Shown here: positions 40,944 to 50,500 of the stretch, one piece after another
Numbering within the stretch: position 1 is the first letter of the stretch
Layout of the letters: the number at the start of each line of letters is the position of its first letter
From: Microbacterium sp. MYb45
Lineage (GTDB): Bacteria; Actinomycetota; Actinomycetes; Actinomycetales; Microbacteriaceae
Direction: 5' to 3'
NCBI RefSeq assembly: GCF_002979655.1
Contig: NZ_PCPG01000002.1
Span: 124,001-188,000, forward strand
Length of the DNA: 64,000 nucleotides
Notes under the pieces: model-generated
Database searches by the model: none
What the model was told of the DNA's origin: nothing
What the model saw: only the letters and a program-made list of their open reading frames with translations
Position numbers and translations under genes: made by a program

Positions 40944-41704
40944 CGCGTCAGCCACCCTCCGTCGACGGGGAGCTGGATGCCGTCGATCCAGGACGCCTCG
41001 TCGCTGAGCAGCCAGGAGACCGCGGAGGCGATGTCGGCGGGCACGCCCACCCGCGGCACCAGGAGGCGTTGCTTCATGAACTCCAGAGCCTCGGGGCTCG
41101 TGACGCTCTCGTAGTCGAAGAAGTCCGTCGCGATCGGGCCGGGGGCCACGCAGTTGACGCGGATGTTCTTCGCCGCGAGCTCGACCGCGAGCGCCTTCGT
41201 GAGCATCGGCACGCCGCCCTTGCTCGCGTTGTAGTGCGGTTGCGCGGTGCCGGTGCTCGTCACGACGACGAGGGCCTCGACGGTCGACAGGTTCACGATC
41301 GCCCCGCCGCCGGACTCAGCGATGAGCGGGGCGACCTCCTGCGCGACGAGGAACTGTCCCTTGAGGTTGATGTCGAAGACGAAGTCCCATGCCTCCTCGG
41401 TGAGGGTCTCGAACGAGTGCTCGGTGACGACTCCGGCGTTGTTCACCAGGAGGTGCAGCGACCCCCAGGCCGCACGCGCGAGGTCTACCGCCGCGCGGAT
41501 CTGCTCCCGCGAGCGCACGTCCACCACGGACGCAAGGGCGGTGCCGCCTGCCTCCTCGATGAGGCGGACCGTCTCGGCCGCACCATCGGCGGACACGTCG
41601 GTCACGAGGACGCGCGCTCCCTCACCGGCGAGCCGGAGGGCCGTCTCCCGCCCGATGCCGGAGCCTGCGCCCGTGATGAGGGCGTTCTTGTCTGCGTGTC
41701 GCAT
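40940..41704 (-). CDS. SDR alcohol dehydrogenase of the gamma-glutamyl operon
   Basis: 254 residues, classical SDR: TGAGSGIGRE (11-20), D-V binding of NAD(H) (VTDVSADG), NNAGVV (around 90-95), Ser in IVNLSTVEALV, Tyr/Lys in PHYNASKGG, and the C-terminal DGIQLPVDGGWL. AAGGAG precedes the ATG. In a pathway that starts with gamma-glutamylation, an SDR would oxidise an alcohol to the aldehyde taken by the ALDH next door, which fits an amino alcohol such as ethanolamine. The amine oxidase (PuuB) of the putrescine route is absent. Confidence 0.9.
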   Translation of the reverse strand: MRHADKNALITGAGSGIGRETALRLAGEGARVLVTDVSADGAAETVRLIEEAGGTALASVVDVRSREQIRAAVDLARAAWGSLHLLVNNAGVVTEHSFETLTEEAWDFVFDINLKGQFLVAQEVAPLIAESGGGAIVNLSTVEALVVVTSTGTAQPHYNASKGGVPMLTKALAVELAAKNIRVNCVAPGPIATDFFDYESVTSPEALEFMKQRLLVPRVGVPADIASAVSWLLSDEASWIDGIQLPVDGGWLTR

Positions 41705-41727
41705 TTCTTCTCCTTGTTCGGTGACGC

Positions 41728-42498
41728 CTAGGCGATGTTCTGTGTGGCGGACGCGGCGAGCGTCGCACGGGCGGCGGCCTGTGCGACCAGCCACCCGAAG
41801 ACCGGGTCGGCTCCGAAGGTCTCGGGATGCCACTGCACCCCGATCGCCGGAAGGCCCTCGAGCTCGATGGCCTCGACGACGCCGTCCGGCGCCCACCCGG
41901 TCACCACGACTCCGCGGCCGGGCACGTCGACCGCCTGGTGATGGAAAGAGTTGACACGGGTCGTCTCGCCGTAGAGCGTCTGGGCGACGCTGCCCGGCGC
42001 CGTGCGCACCTCGTGCACCCGATGGGCGCGCGGGTAGGCGTAGGAGCCGTGCGACTCCCCCTCGCCCGGCGCCAGGTGCGAGTGGAGCGTGCCGCCGCGG
42101 ACGACGTTGAGGAGCTGTGCGCCGCGGCAGACTCCGAGCAGCGGGATGCCGCCGCTGATGGCGGCCTCGATCAGCCCGGCCTCGAACGCGTCGCGCTGCG
42201 GGTCGATCAGAGGGGTGAACGGTCCCGGGGTCTGCCCGTAGAGGCGGGGATCGACGTCGTCACCGCCCACGATCACGACGCCGTCGAGGCGCTCGACGAG
42301 CTCGGCCGGCACGGCATCCATCGGCAGGTGCACCGGCAGCCCGCCGGCGTGCAGCACCGAGGTCGAGTACTCGCTGAGGTAGGCCTCGAGCGGAGCGTCG
42401 GCGAAACCGTGCGGTGCGCCGATCGCCGCGCCACGCAAGCGTCGTCCGGAGATGCCGATCAGGGGTCGGGGCAGGGCGTGGGTGCTGATGATGTCCAT
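41728..42498 (-). CDS. gamma-glutamyl hydrolase, class I amidotransferase (PuuD-like)
   Basis: 256 residues, peptidase C26 family. The triad is visible: C124 in LLGVCRGAQLLN, H224 and E226 in GVQWHPETFG. IVGGDDVDPRLYG is the family's conserved loop. PuuD cleaves gamma-glutamyl-GABA; here it would release glutamate from the oxidised product. Genes follow on both sides in the same orientation (30 bp from the permease, 23 bp to the SDR). Confidence 0.92.
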   Translation of the reverse strand: MDIISTHALPRPLIGISGRRLRGAAIGAPHGFADAPLEAYLSEYSTSVLHAGGLPVHLPMDAVPAELVERLDGVVIVGGDDVDPRLYGQTPGPFTPLIDPQRDAFEAGLIEAAISGGIPLLGVCRGAQLLNVVRGGTLHSHLAPGEGESHGSYAYPRAHRVHEVRTAPGSVAQTLYGETTRVNSFHHQAVDVPGRGVVVTGWAPDGVVEAIELEGLPAIGVQWHPETFGADPVFGWLVAQAAARATLAASATQNIA

Positions 42499-42528
42499 CC
42501 TTCGGGTGCGGGGCGAGCGTGTCGAGGG

Positions 42529-44013
42529 TCAGGCGTTCTCGTCGAATCGACGCACGATCTGGGCGTACGCCTCCGGTGCCTTCGCGCGCATGATCGCGGC
42601 CTGCACGAGTCCGATCACGGGGGCGATGACCACGACCCCGACCAGGGTGATGCTGATCGGGCCCCAGGCGGGGTTCCCGTCGGCGTCGACATCGCTCACG
42701 AGCAGCGGGAAGTTGGCGGCGATGAGGACGGCTGAGACGGCGAGACCGACGAAGCCGAGAATCGGGGCGATCACGGTGTGCCAGGGGCTTCGCAGCACCC
42801 GGGTGCGGGCGAAGTAGACCACGACCGAGAGGCACGTGACCGCCATCAGGATCACGATCGCGAGCGTCCCGATGCCGGCGAACCAGGAGAAGATGTTCTC
42901 CGGTGCGAAGCCGATCAGGGCGAGCACGATGATCGCGATGCCGGAGGTCGCCACCTGCACGATCGAGGCGACGTGCGGGGAACCATGCTGCGCGTGCACC
43001 GTGCCGACCCTGTCGGGCAGCACGCGGGCGTTGGCCATGGCGTGGTGGTAGCGGGTCAGCACGTTGTGCAGCGACAGCACCGCGGCGAACATGCTCCCGA
43101 GGAACAGCACGGCGACGGCGATCGAGCCGACCGGGCCGAGGTACTGCTCGGTGACACGGGTGATCAGCGTGGTCGGGTCGGCGGCCGCCTCCTCGATGAT
43201 CGCTCCCTCGCCGACACCCACCACAACGGCCCAGGCGGCGAAGGCGTAGAAGACGCCGATCACGATCGCGGACGCGTAGGTCGCACGGGGGATCGTACGC
43301 TCCGGCGTGCGCACCTCATCGCGGTAGACGACGGTCGACTCGAAGCCGATGAAGCTCGCGATCGCGAACATCAGGCCGAGTGCGGGCGCACCGGAGAGGA
43401 CGTTCTGCAGCAGGAACGACCCGAAGGTCACACCCTCCGCACCGCCGGTGACGAGGATGACGATCCCCAGCAGCACGACGATGCCGATCTCGGCGAGCAG
43501 CACGACCACGAGGACGCGGGAGCTGAGCTCGATCTGCCGATAGCCGAGCGCGCCGACGAGCGCCACGGAGGCGAGGGTGAGCAGCCACCACGGGATCTCG
43601 GGGCCGCCGAGGAGGACGATGCTCGAGCTGATCGTCGCGCCCAGGTAGGAGAACACCGCGATCTGCACGGTCGTGTAGCAGACGAGCGCGAGGTAGGCGG
43701 TGGCGAGCCCGGGCGTGCGACCGAGCCCGTGGGTCGCGAACACGAAGAACGATCCTGCCTTGGGCAGGAAGCGGCTCATCGCCGTGAGGCCCACCGAGAA
43801 GAGCAGCAGGATCACGGTGGCAACGAGGAACATGACCGGGAAGCCGATGCCGTTGCCCACGAGGAAGCCGATGGGCACGAGTCCGCCGACGACCGTGAGG
43901 GGGGCTGCGGCCGCGATCACCATGAAGGTGACGGACACCGCCCCGAGGTTCCCGCGGAGATTGCGCTCCCGGGGTGCTGCCGTGCTGCGCGACGTCGTTG
44001 TCGAAGCATCCAT
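42529..44013 (-). CDS. APC-family amino-acid/amine permease
   Basis: 494 residues, about 12 membrane segments of the APC superfamily: APLTVVGGLVPIGFLVGNGIG in TM1, with FASIGFESTVVYRDEVRTPERTIPRATYA-like features (GFESTVVYRDE, TIPRATYA). It begins the gamma-glutamyl operon and probably imports the amine or amino alcohol, as PuuP and ethanolamine permeases do. A 14-bp near-duplication over the start gives two possible ATGs; ATG at 44013 is used, with AAAGGA 10 nt upstream. Confidence 0.9.
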   Translation of the reverse strand: MDASTTTSRSTAAPRERNLRGNLGAVSVTFMVIAAAAPLTVVGGLVPIGFLVGNGIGFPVMFLVATVILLLFSVGLTAMSRFLPKAGSFFVFATHGLGRTPGLATAYLALVCYTTVQIAVFSYLGATISSSIVLLGGPEIPWWLLTLASVALVGALGYRQIELSSRVLVVVLLAEIGIVVLLGIVILVTGGAEGVTFGSFLLQNVLSGAPALGLMFAIASFIGFESTVVYRDEVRTPERTIPRATYASAIVIGVFYAFAAWAVVVGVGEGAIIEEAAADPTTLITRVTEQYLGPVGSIAVAVLFLGSMFAAVLSLHNVLTRYHHAMANARVLPDRVGTVHAQHGSPHVASIVQVATSGIAIIVLALIGFAPENIFSWFAGIGTLAIVILMAVTCLSVVVYFARTRVLRSPWHTVIAPILGFVGLAVSAVLIAANFPLLVSDVDADGNPAWGPISITLVGVVVIAPVIGLVQAAIMRAKAPEAYAQIVRRFDENA

Positions 44014-44039
44014 GTCGAAGCATCCTTTTGCCGATTGGA

Positions 44040-44066
44040 CTAATGGTCTACTTTCTAGCCCATTAG
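44040..44066. promoter_or_regulatory. inverted repeat before the gamma-glutamyl operon
   Basis: CTAATGG (44040-44046) and CCATTAG (44060-44066) with a 13-nt spacer, 27 bp upstream of the permease start in an AT-richer patch. Candidate site for the FadR-type regulator at the other end of the operon. Confidence 0.5.
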
Positions 44067-44136
44067 ATTCGTCGACGCAAGAGTCACCCTCGGGAAGGCC
44101 CAGGGCGACCGGAGGGAGTGCAGGGTGCGGAGCCAG

Positions 44137-44742
44137 CTAGCGGAGCAGGCCGAGGTAGGCGAGTGCCTGACGGATGAGGGTGCCTCGACCGTTCTCCATC
44201 TCGGCGGCGACCGCATCCGACCCCGCGGCCTCCGGCGAGAACCAGGTGACCTCGAGGGCATCCTGACGCGGCTCGCACGTGCCGGTGACCGGCACGACGA
44301 ACGCCAGCGACACGGCGTGCTGCCGGTCGTCGTGGAACGCGCTCACACCGGGCATCGGGAAGTATTCGGCCACCGTGAACGGCAGCGGCTGCGGCGGCAT
44401 GATCGGGAACGCCATCGGCCCGAGATCGTTCTCGACGTGCCGGAACAGGGCGTCGCGGATGGTCTCGCCGAAGCGCACCCGACCCGACACGATGGTGCGG
44501 GTCATCTCCCCCATCGGCGTGGACCGCAGGAGGATGCCGATCTCGATGACCTGCCCGGAGCCGTCGGTGCGCACCGGGATCGCTTCGACGTAGAGCATCG
44601 GCAGTCGGCGCCGCGCCTCTTCGAGTTCGAACTCACTCAACCAGCCGGGGTTGCCGTCGGGCGCCGGCGGGTTCGCGTCCGGGAACGCGCCGAGACCATC
44701 GTCTTCGGGCTCCGGATCGGGATCAGGTGTGCGGACCGCCAT
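44137..44742 (-). CDS. DUF4916 Nudix-like protein
   Basis: 201 residues with an acidic N-terminal segment and a Nudix fold. The box reads GRVRFGETIRDALFRHVENDLG: the first Gly and Glu are kept, but the REUxEExGU part is RHVENDLG, so catalytic Mg-binding glutamates are partly missing. It may bind rather than cleave a nucleotide. The ATG is preceded by AAAGGA and by TAGAAA, so leadered or leaderless start cannot be settled. Divergent from an esterase. Confidence 0.75.
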   Translation of the reverse strand: MAVRTPDPDPEPEDDGLGAFPDANPPAPDGNPGWLSEFELEEARRRLPMLYVEAIPVRTDGSGQVIEIGILLRSTPMGEMTRTIVSGRVRFGETIRDALFRHVENDLGPMAFPIMPPQPLPFTVAEYFPMPGVSAFHDDRQHAVSLAFVVPVTGTCEPRQDALEVTWFSPEAAGSDAVAAEMENGRGTLIRQALAYLGLLR

Positions 44743-44814
44743 GTGTCCTTTCTACCAGCCGCCTCCCCCGACCGACACCGCGTGCACGTCGGTCGTCCCT
44801 GGCAGGATGACGGT

Positions 44815-45471
44815 GTGAGCGAGAACCTGACGATCGACGACACCGCGACCCGCTGGTCGACCTCCGACCGCGCACGGATGCCGCTGCTGGTACTGCTGCA
44901 CGGCTACGGGGCGGATGAGCACGACCTGTTCGGACTCGTCCCGTACCTCCCCGAGGGCATCGCCGTCGCCTCCGTGGCCGCTCCCCTCGCGCCGCCGTGG
45001 CCGATGCCGGGGCGGTCCTGGTACGCGATCGAGGGACTCGACGGACGCAGCCCCGAGGCGGTCACGGTCGCCGCCGAGGCGTTCCTGCGCTGGCTCGACG
45101 CCGCGGTAGAAGATGCCCCCTCGGTCGCACTGCTCGGCTTCTCGCAGGGCGCGGCGGTGTCGCTGCAGGCTCTCCGACTCGCCCCGGAGCGCTTCGGGGC
45201 GGTCGCGGCGCTCAGCGGCTACGTGGCATCCGGCGAACTGCCGCACGATGAGGCACTGGCCGAGCTGCGCCCGCCGGTCTTCTGGGGGCGCGGCACGCAC
45301 GACGACGTCATCCCGCCCGAGCTGGTCGATCACACCGCGCAGTGGCTGCCCGGCCACTCCGATCTGTCCGGCCGGGTGTACACCGGGCTCACGCACAGCA
45401 TCTCCCAAGAAGAGCTGACCGACGTGCACCGCTTCCTCACGAAGTGGATCGACGGGATCGCGAAGAGCTGA
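44815..45471 (+). CDS. phospholipase/carboxylesterase family hydrolase
   Basis: 218 residues, alpha/beta hydrolase of the Abhydrolase_2 type: LLHGYGADEHDLFGL (oxyanion HG), nucleophile Ser in LLGFSQGAA, Asp in RGTHDDVIPPE and His in YTGLTHSISQEE. Soluble esterase with unknown substrate. The GTG at 44815 follows CAGGAT by 6 nt. Confidence 0.88.
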   Translation: MSENLTIDDTATRWSTSDRARMPLLVLLHGYGADEHDLFGLVPYLPEGIAVASVAAPLAPPWPMPGRSWYAIEGLDGRSPEAVTVAAEAFLRWLDAAVEDAPSVALLGFSQGAAVSLQALRLAPERFGAVAALSGYVASGELPHDEALAELRPPVFWGRGTHDDVIPPELVDHTAQWLPGHSDLSGRVYTGLTHSISQEELTDVHRFLTKWIDGIAKS

Positions 45472-45488
45472 GCTACGCGACCACTCCG

Positions 45489-45526
45489 CGACACGCCCGG
45501 GGTTGCGAAACTCCGACACGCCCGGG
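45489..45526. repeat. direct repeat in the 247-bp region before the ABC-F gene
   Basis: CGACACGCCCGGG occurs at 45489-45501 and 45514-45526, 25 bp apart. The rest of 45472-45718 shows no gene. No clear promoter was found; AGGAG lies 7 nt before the next ATG. Confidence 0.4.
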
Positions 45527-45718
45527 TATCGTCGGGGAGTCCTGTCCGCCGTGTCTGGAAGTCCTTTGATCTGATCCGTCGCCTCCGCGCTCCTCTTTCC
45601 GCGCGCTGACCCGACGATCGCCGACTCCACGGCAGACCCACCCCTCCGCATCCGTGACGTGTTCACGCCCGGCCGGGGCTCGGTGTCAGTGCACCCTCGC
45701 ACTCGACAGGAGACACTC

Positions 45719-47410
45719 ATGTCAACCCCCACCACTCTTCACGCGTCGGTCGTCCTCGACCGACTCACCTTCACCTGGCCCGACGGGTCGGTCGCGCTCG
45801 ACGGCGTGTCCGGGGCCTTCGGCTCCGGACGCACCGGCCTCGTCGGCCGCAACGGCGCCGGCAAATCGACGCTGCTGCGGCTGATGGCCGGCGAGCTCGA
45901 ACCGACCTCGGGCATCGTCACGGCATCCGGTGAGGTCGCGTACCTCCCCCAGCAGCTGACCCTCGACGTCGACCGCCGCGTCGCCGAACTGCTCGGCGTC
46001 TCGGGGGCGCTCGACGCCGTGCGGGCGATCAGCTCCGGCGATGTCGACCCGGCCCACTTCGACGCGGTCGGCGACGACTGGGACATCGAGGCACGGGCCG
46101 AGGCATCGCTCGCCGAAGCCGGCCTCGCGCCGGAGTTCCTCGACCGCAGGGTCGGAGAACTGTCCGGCGGCGAGGCCGTGCTCGTCGCGATCGCCGGCAT
46201 CCGCCTGCGTCGCGCGCCGATCACACTCCTCGACGAGCCGACCAACAACCTCGACCGTGACGCCAGGGCGAAGCTCGCGGCGATGGTGCGCGCCTGGAAG
46301 GGCACGCTCATCGTCGTCAGCCACGACCTGTCGCTGCTGGAGCTGATGGACGACACCGCCGAGCTCTACGCCCAGACGCTGAGCGTGTTCGGCGGACCGT
46401 ACTCCGAATGGCGTGCCTGGCTGGATGCCGAGCAGAATGCCGCAAAGCAGGCCGAGGTCACCGCCGCGCAGGTGCTCCGCAAGGAGAAGCGCCAGCGGAT
46501 CGAGGCCGAGCTCAAGCTCGCCACCCGCTCCCGCGTGGCGAAGAAGGCCGAGATCGAGAAGCGGGTCCCGAAGATCATCGCGCACGGCCGCAAGATGGCA
46601 GCCGAGGTGTCGGCGGGCCGGCTCCGCACCGAGGTCGGCGCCAAGGAGGAGGCCGCACACAACGCTCGCGAGGAGGCCGGGCGCCGCGTGCGCTCGGACT
46701 CGTCGATGAAGATCGAGCTGCCCGATCCGCAGGTGTCCCGGAACCGCCGGATCGCGACGATCGGAGACGAGGAGCGAGCCTGGGTGATCCAGGGTCCGGA
46801 GCGTGTGGCCCTGATCGGCCGGAACGGCGCCGGCAAGACGACCCTGCTGGAGCGGTTGGTCGCGGGTGGTGTTCACAACTCCTCAGAAACGACGGCCGAC
46901 GGCCCGGAACAGGGCTCTTCGGCCGATTCAGCCGAAGAATTGGGGAGTAACGAGCGGCCGACCCTGCACATCGAGGCCCACACCGACGTGATCGGCTACC
47001 TGCCGCAGCGGGTCGACGGCCTCGACGAGGAGCGATCGGTGTTCGAGAACATCGCGGCCGCGGCGCCCCAGGTTCCCGAGAAGGAGCTGCGCAACCGGCT
47101 CGCCCGGTTCCTGATCCGCGGCGCGACGGCGGAGCGCCCGGTGTCCGCCCTCTCCGGCGGCGAGCGCTTCCGGGTGGCGCTGGCGAAGCTGCTGCTCGCC
47201 GATCCCGCACCGCACCTCGTGGTGCTCGACGAGCCGACCAACAACCTCGACGTCGACACGGTCGATCAACTGGTCGAGGCGCTGCGCTCCTATCGGGGAG
47301 CGGTGCTCGTCGTCAGCCATGACGACGCGTTCCTGCGCCGACTCGACCTCGATCTGACGCTCGAGATCGACGGCGAGGGGGCTCTGCAGGAGGTCTCGCT
47401 GGGGTCGTGA
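45719..47410 (+). CDS. ABC-F family ATPase
   Basis: 563 residues: two NBDs with no membrane domain, joined by a charged linker (about 235-330, AAKQAEVTAAQVLRKEKRQR and following). NBD1 GRNGAGKST and LSGGE; NBD2 GRNGAGKTT and LSGGERFRVALAK, each with LLDEPTNNLD or VLDEPTNNLD Walker B. ABC-F proteins act on the ribosome as translation factors or antibiotic protectors. NBD2 carries a hydrophilic insertion of about 32 residues after Walker A (around VHNSSETTADGPEQG). Its role is unknown. Confidence 0.9.
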   Translation: MSTPTTLHASVVLDRLTFTWPDGSVALDGVSGAFGSGRTGLVGRNGAGKSTLLRLMAGELEPTSGIVTASGEVAYLPQQLTLDVDRRVAELLGVSGALDAVRAISSGDVDPAHFDAVGDDWDIEARAEASLAEAGLAPEFLDRRVGELSGGEAVLVAIAGIRLRRAPITLLDEPTNNLDRDARAKLAAMVRAWKGTLIVVSHDLSLLELMDDTAELYAQTLSVFGGPYSEWRAWLDAEQNAAKQAEVTAAQVLRKEKRQRIEAELKLATRSRVAKKAEIEKRVPKIIAHGRKMAAEVSAGRLRTEVGAKEEAAHNAREEAGRRVRSDSSMKIELPDPQVSRNRRIATIGDEERAWVIQGPERVALIGRNGAGKTTLLERLVAGGVHNSSETTADGPEQGSSADSAEELGSNERPTLHIEAHTDVIGYLPQRVDGLDEERSVFENIAAAAPQVPEKELRNRLARFLIRGATAERPVSALSGGERFRVALAKLLLADPAPHLVVLDEPTNNLDVDTVDQLVEALRSYRGAVLVVSHDDAFLRRLDLDLTLEIDGEGALQEVSLGS

Positions 47411-47537
47411 CGCGCGGCGCACCTGCACGACGCGATCACGCCTGCACGATCGGATCCCCCCGTCCGCTCGTGCCGGCGTGGCGTCGTCGTGCGGGTGTGG
47501 CGACCCCGATGTCCCCGGCCTCGACGAAGATGGAGGG

Positions 47538-50500
47538 ATGAGCGACGTGCTCGAACGCTTCACCCCCGCCACCCAGGACTGGTTCCGGGGGGCTTTCCCC
47601 GCGCCCACTCCCGCGCAGGCGGGTGCGTGGGACGCGATCTCCGCGGGCAAGCACGCGCTCGTGGTGGCTCCGACCGGTTCCGGCAAGACACTGTCGGCGT
47701 TCCTCTGGGCGATCGACAGCGTGTTCCGCGAGCGCATGACCGAGACTGCCCCACCGGCCAAGGGCGAGCCGCGCACCCGCATCCTCTACATCTCCCCGCT
47801 GAAGGCCCTCGGCGTCGACGTCGAGCGCAACCTGCGGTCCCCGCTCATCGGCATCGGACAGTCGGCCCGGCGGCTCGGAGTGCCCGCCCCCGCGGTGACG
47901 GTCGGTGTGCGCTCCGGTGATACGACGTCGAGCGACCGCCGCAAACTGGTCTCCGATCCGCCCGATATCCTCATCACCACTCCCGAGTCGCTGTACCTCA
48001 TGCTCACGAGCCGCGCGGGCGAGACCCTGCGCGGAGTGCACACCGTGATCATCGACGAGGTGCACGCGGTCGCCGCCACCAAGCGCGGAGCGCATCTCGC
48101 CGTGAGCCTGGAGCGCCTCGACGCGCTGCGCCGACTCAACGGCATCGAGACCCCCGCACAGCGGATCGGCCTGTCGGCCACGGTCCGCCCGATCGACGAG
48201 GTGGCGCGATTCCTCGGCGGTTCGGCACCGGTCGAGATCGTCGCACCTCCGGCATCGAAGACCTTCGAGCTCGGGGTGGTCGTCCCGATGGACGACATGA
48301 CCAACCCGCCCCCGCCGCCAGGGGTGCCGGGGGACGCAGCGGATGCCGAGTACAGCGAGGTCACCGGGTCGGTCTGGCCGCACGTCGAAGAGGCGATCGT
48401 CGACCGCATCCTGCAGAACAACTCCACGATCGTGTTCGCCAACTCCCGTCGGCTCGCCGAGCGCCTCACCGGCCGTCTGAACGAGATCTACTCCGAGCGG
48501 ATCGGGGTCGAGCTTCCGGCCGCGACGGTGCCCGCCGCGATGATGGCGCAGGCCGGGGCGACCGCGGGCGCCGATCCCGTGCTCGCCAAGGCGCACCACG
48601 GCTCGGTGTCGAAGGAGCAGCGCGCCCAGGTCGAAGAAGAACTCAAGTCCGGCGTGCTGCGCTGTGTCGTCGCGACGAGCAGTCTCGAACTCGGCATCGA
48701 CATGGGCGCGGTCGACCTGGTGATCCAGGTCGAGGCCCCGCCGTCTGCAGCCTCCGGGCTGCAGCGCGTCGGCCGCGCCGGGCACCAGGTGGGCGAGATC
48801 AGCCGTGCCGCCCTCTTCCCGAAGCACCGCGGTGACGTGCTGCACACCGCGATCGTCACCGAGCGGATGCTGGCGGGCAAGATCGAGGCGATCCAGGTGC
48901 CGCGCAATCCGCTCGACATCCTCGCGCAGCAGACGGTCGCCGCGAGCGCGCTCGGAGCCATCAGCGTCGAGGAGTGGTTCGAGACGGTCCGCCGTTCCGC
49001 GCCGTTCCAGTCGCTGCCCCGCTCAGCGTACGAAGCGACGCTCGACCTGCTGGCCGGGCGCTTCCCCTCCGACGAGTTCGCCGAACTGCGGCCGCGGCTC
49101 GTGTGGGACCGCGACGCGGGAACCCTCACCGGGCGTCCGGGCGCACAGCGCATCGCCGTGACCAGCGGCGGGACCATCCCCGACCGCGGCCTGTTCGGGG
49201 TGTTCGTCGCGGGCGAGAGCACCGGTGCCCGCGTGGGCGAGCTCGACGAGGAGATGGTCTACGAGTCGCGCGTGGGCGACGTGTTCACGCTCGGCACCAC
49301 CAGCTGGCGCATCGCCGAGATCACCCACGACCGTGTGAACGTGATCCCCGCGTACGGGCAGCCCGGCAAGGTGCCGTTCTGGCACGGCGACGGCATCGGT
49401 CGCCCCTTCGAGCTCGGTGAGGCGCTGGGCGCGTTCTCCCGCGAGGTGTCGGCGGCGACCCCCGAGAAGGCGGCGCAGCGACTGATCGACGCGGGGCTCG
49501 ACGAGCAGGCGCGGGCGAACCTGATGGCGCACCTGACCGAGCAGCGCGAGGCGACGGGCACGCTCCCCACCGACCGCACGCTCACCGTGGAGCGCGGCCG
49601 CGATGAGGTGGGCGACTGGCGGGTCATCCTGCATTCCCCGTACGGCATGAAGGTGCACGCGCCGTGGGCGCTGGCCATCAACGCCCGGGTGCGCGAGCGC
49701 CTCGGTGTCGAAGGATCGGCGGTCGCGAGCGACGACGGCATCATCGTGCGCATCCCCGATGCCGAAGCCGAGCCGCCCGGAGCCGAGCTGTTCGTGTTCG
49801 AGCCCGACGAGCTGGAGCACCTGGTCACCGAGGAGGTGGGCGGCTCCGCGCTGTTCGCCTCGCGGTTCCGCGAGTGCGCGGCCAGGGCGCTGCTCATGCC
49901 CCGCATGAATCCGAACAAGCGCACGCCGCTCTGGCAGCAGCGGCAGCGGTCGGCGCAGCTGCTCGAAGTGGCGCGGCGGCATCCGACCTTCCCGGTGATC
50001 CTCGAGACGCTGCGCGAGGTGCTGCAAGACGTCTACGATCTGCCCTCCCTGCGCAAGCTCGCGACCTCGATCGCCGATCGCCGGATCCGCCTGGTCGAGA
50101 CCGAGCCCGGTCAGCCCTCGCCGTATGCCCGCGACCTGCTGTTCGGATACGTGGGCGCCTTCATGTACGAGGGCGACTCGCCGCTCGCCGAGCGCCGCGC
50201 CGCCGCGCTCTCGGTCGACCCCGCGCTTCTCGGTGAGTTGCTGGGAACCGTCGAGCTCCGCGAGCTGCTCGACCCCGAGGTGATCGCACAGTTCGAGCGG
50301 GAGGCGCAGCGACTCGATCCGGACCGCCGTGCCCGCGGTCTCGAGGGCGTCGCTGACCTGCTGCGGATGCTCGGACCGCTCGATGCGGAAGAGGTCGCGG
50401 CTCGTCTCGACCCCGCGAGTGTGCTCGAGGCGGAGGCCGAGTCCGTCGACAGCGCGACCGCCGCCGCACTGCTCAACGACCTGATCACCGCCCGGCGCGC

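Noticed and set aside
43999..44026. 14-bp near-perfect duplication over the APC permease start
   Set aside because: Probably a simple tandem duplication (TGTCGAAGCATCC twice) that only moves the start; no regulatory meaning seen.
44743..44765. Leaderless promoter TAGAAA before the DUF4916 gene
   Set aside because: The last base departs from TANNNT and AAAGGA overlaps it as an ordinary ribosome-binding site, so the case is undecided and was not counted.
45472..45718. Antibiotic-sensing attenuator before the ABC-F gene
   Set aside because: No convincing leader peptide with its own start and no terminator/antiterminator pair could be drawn.
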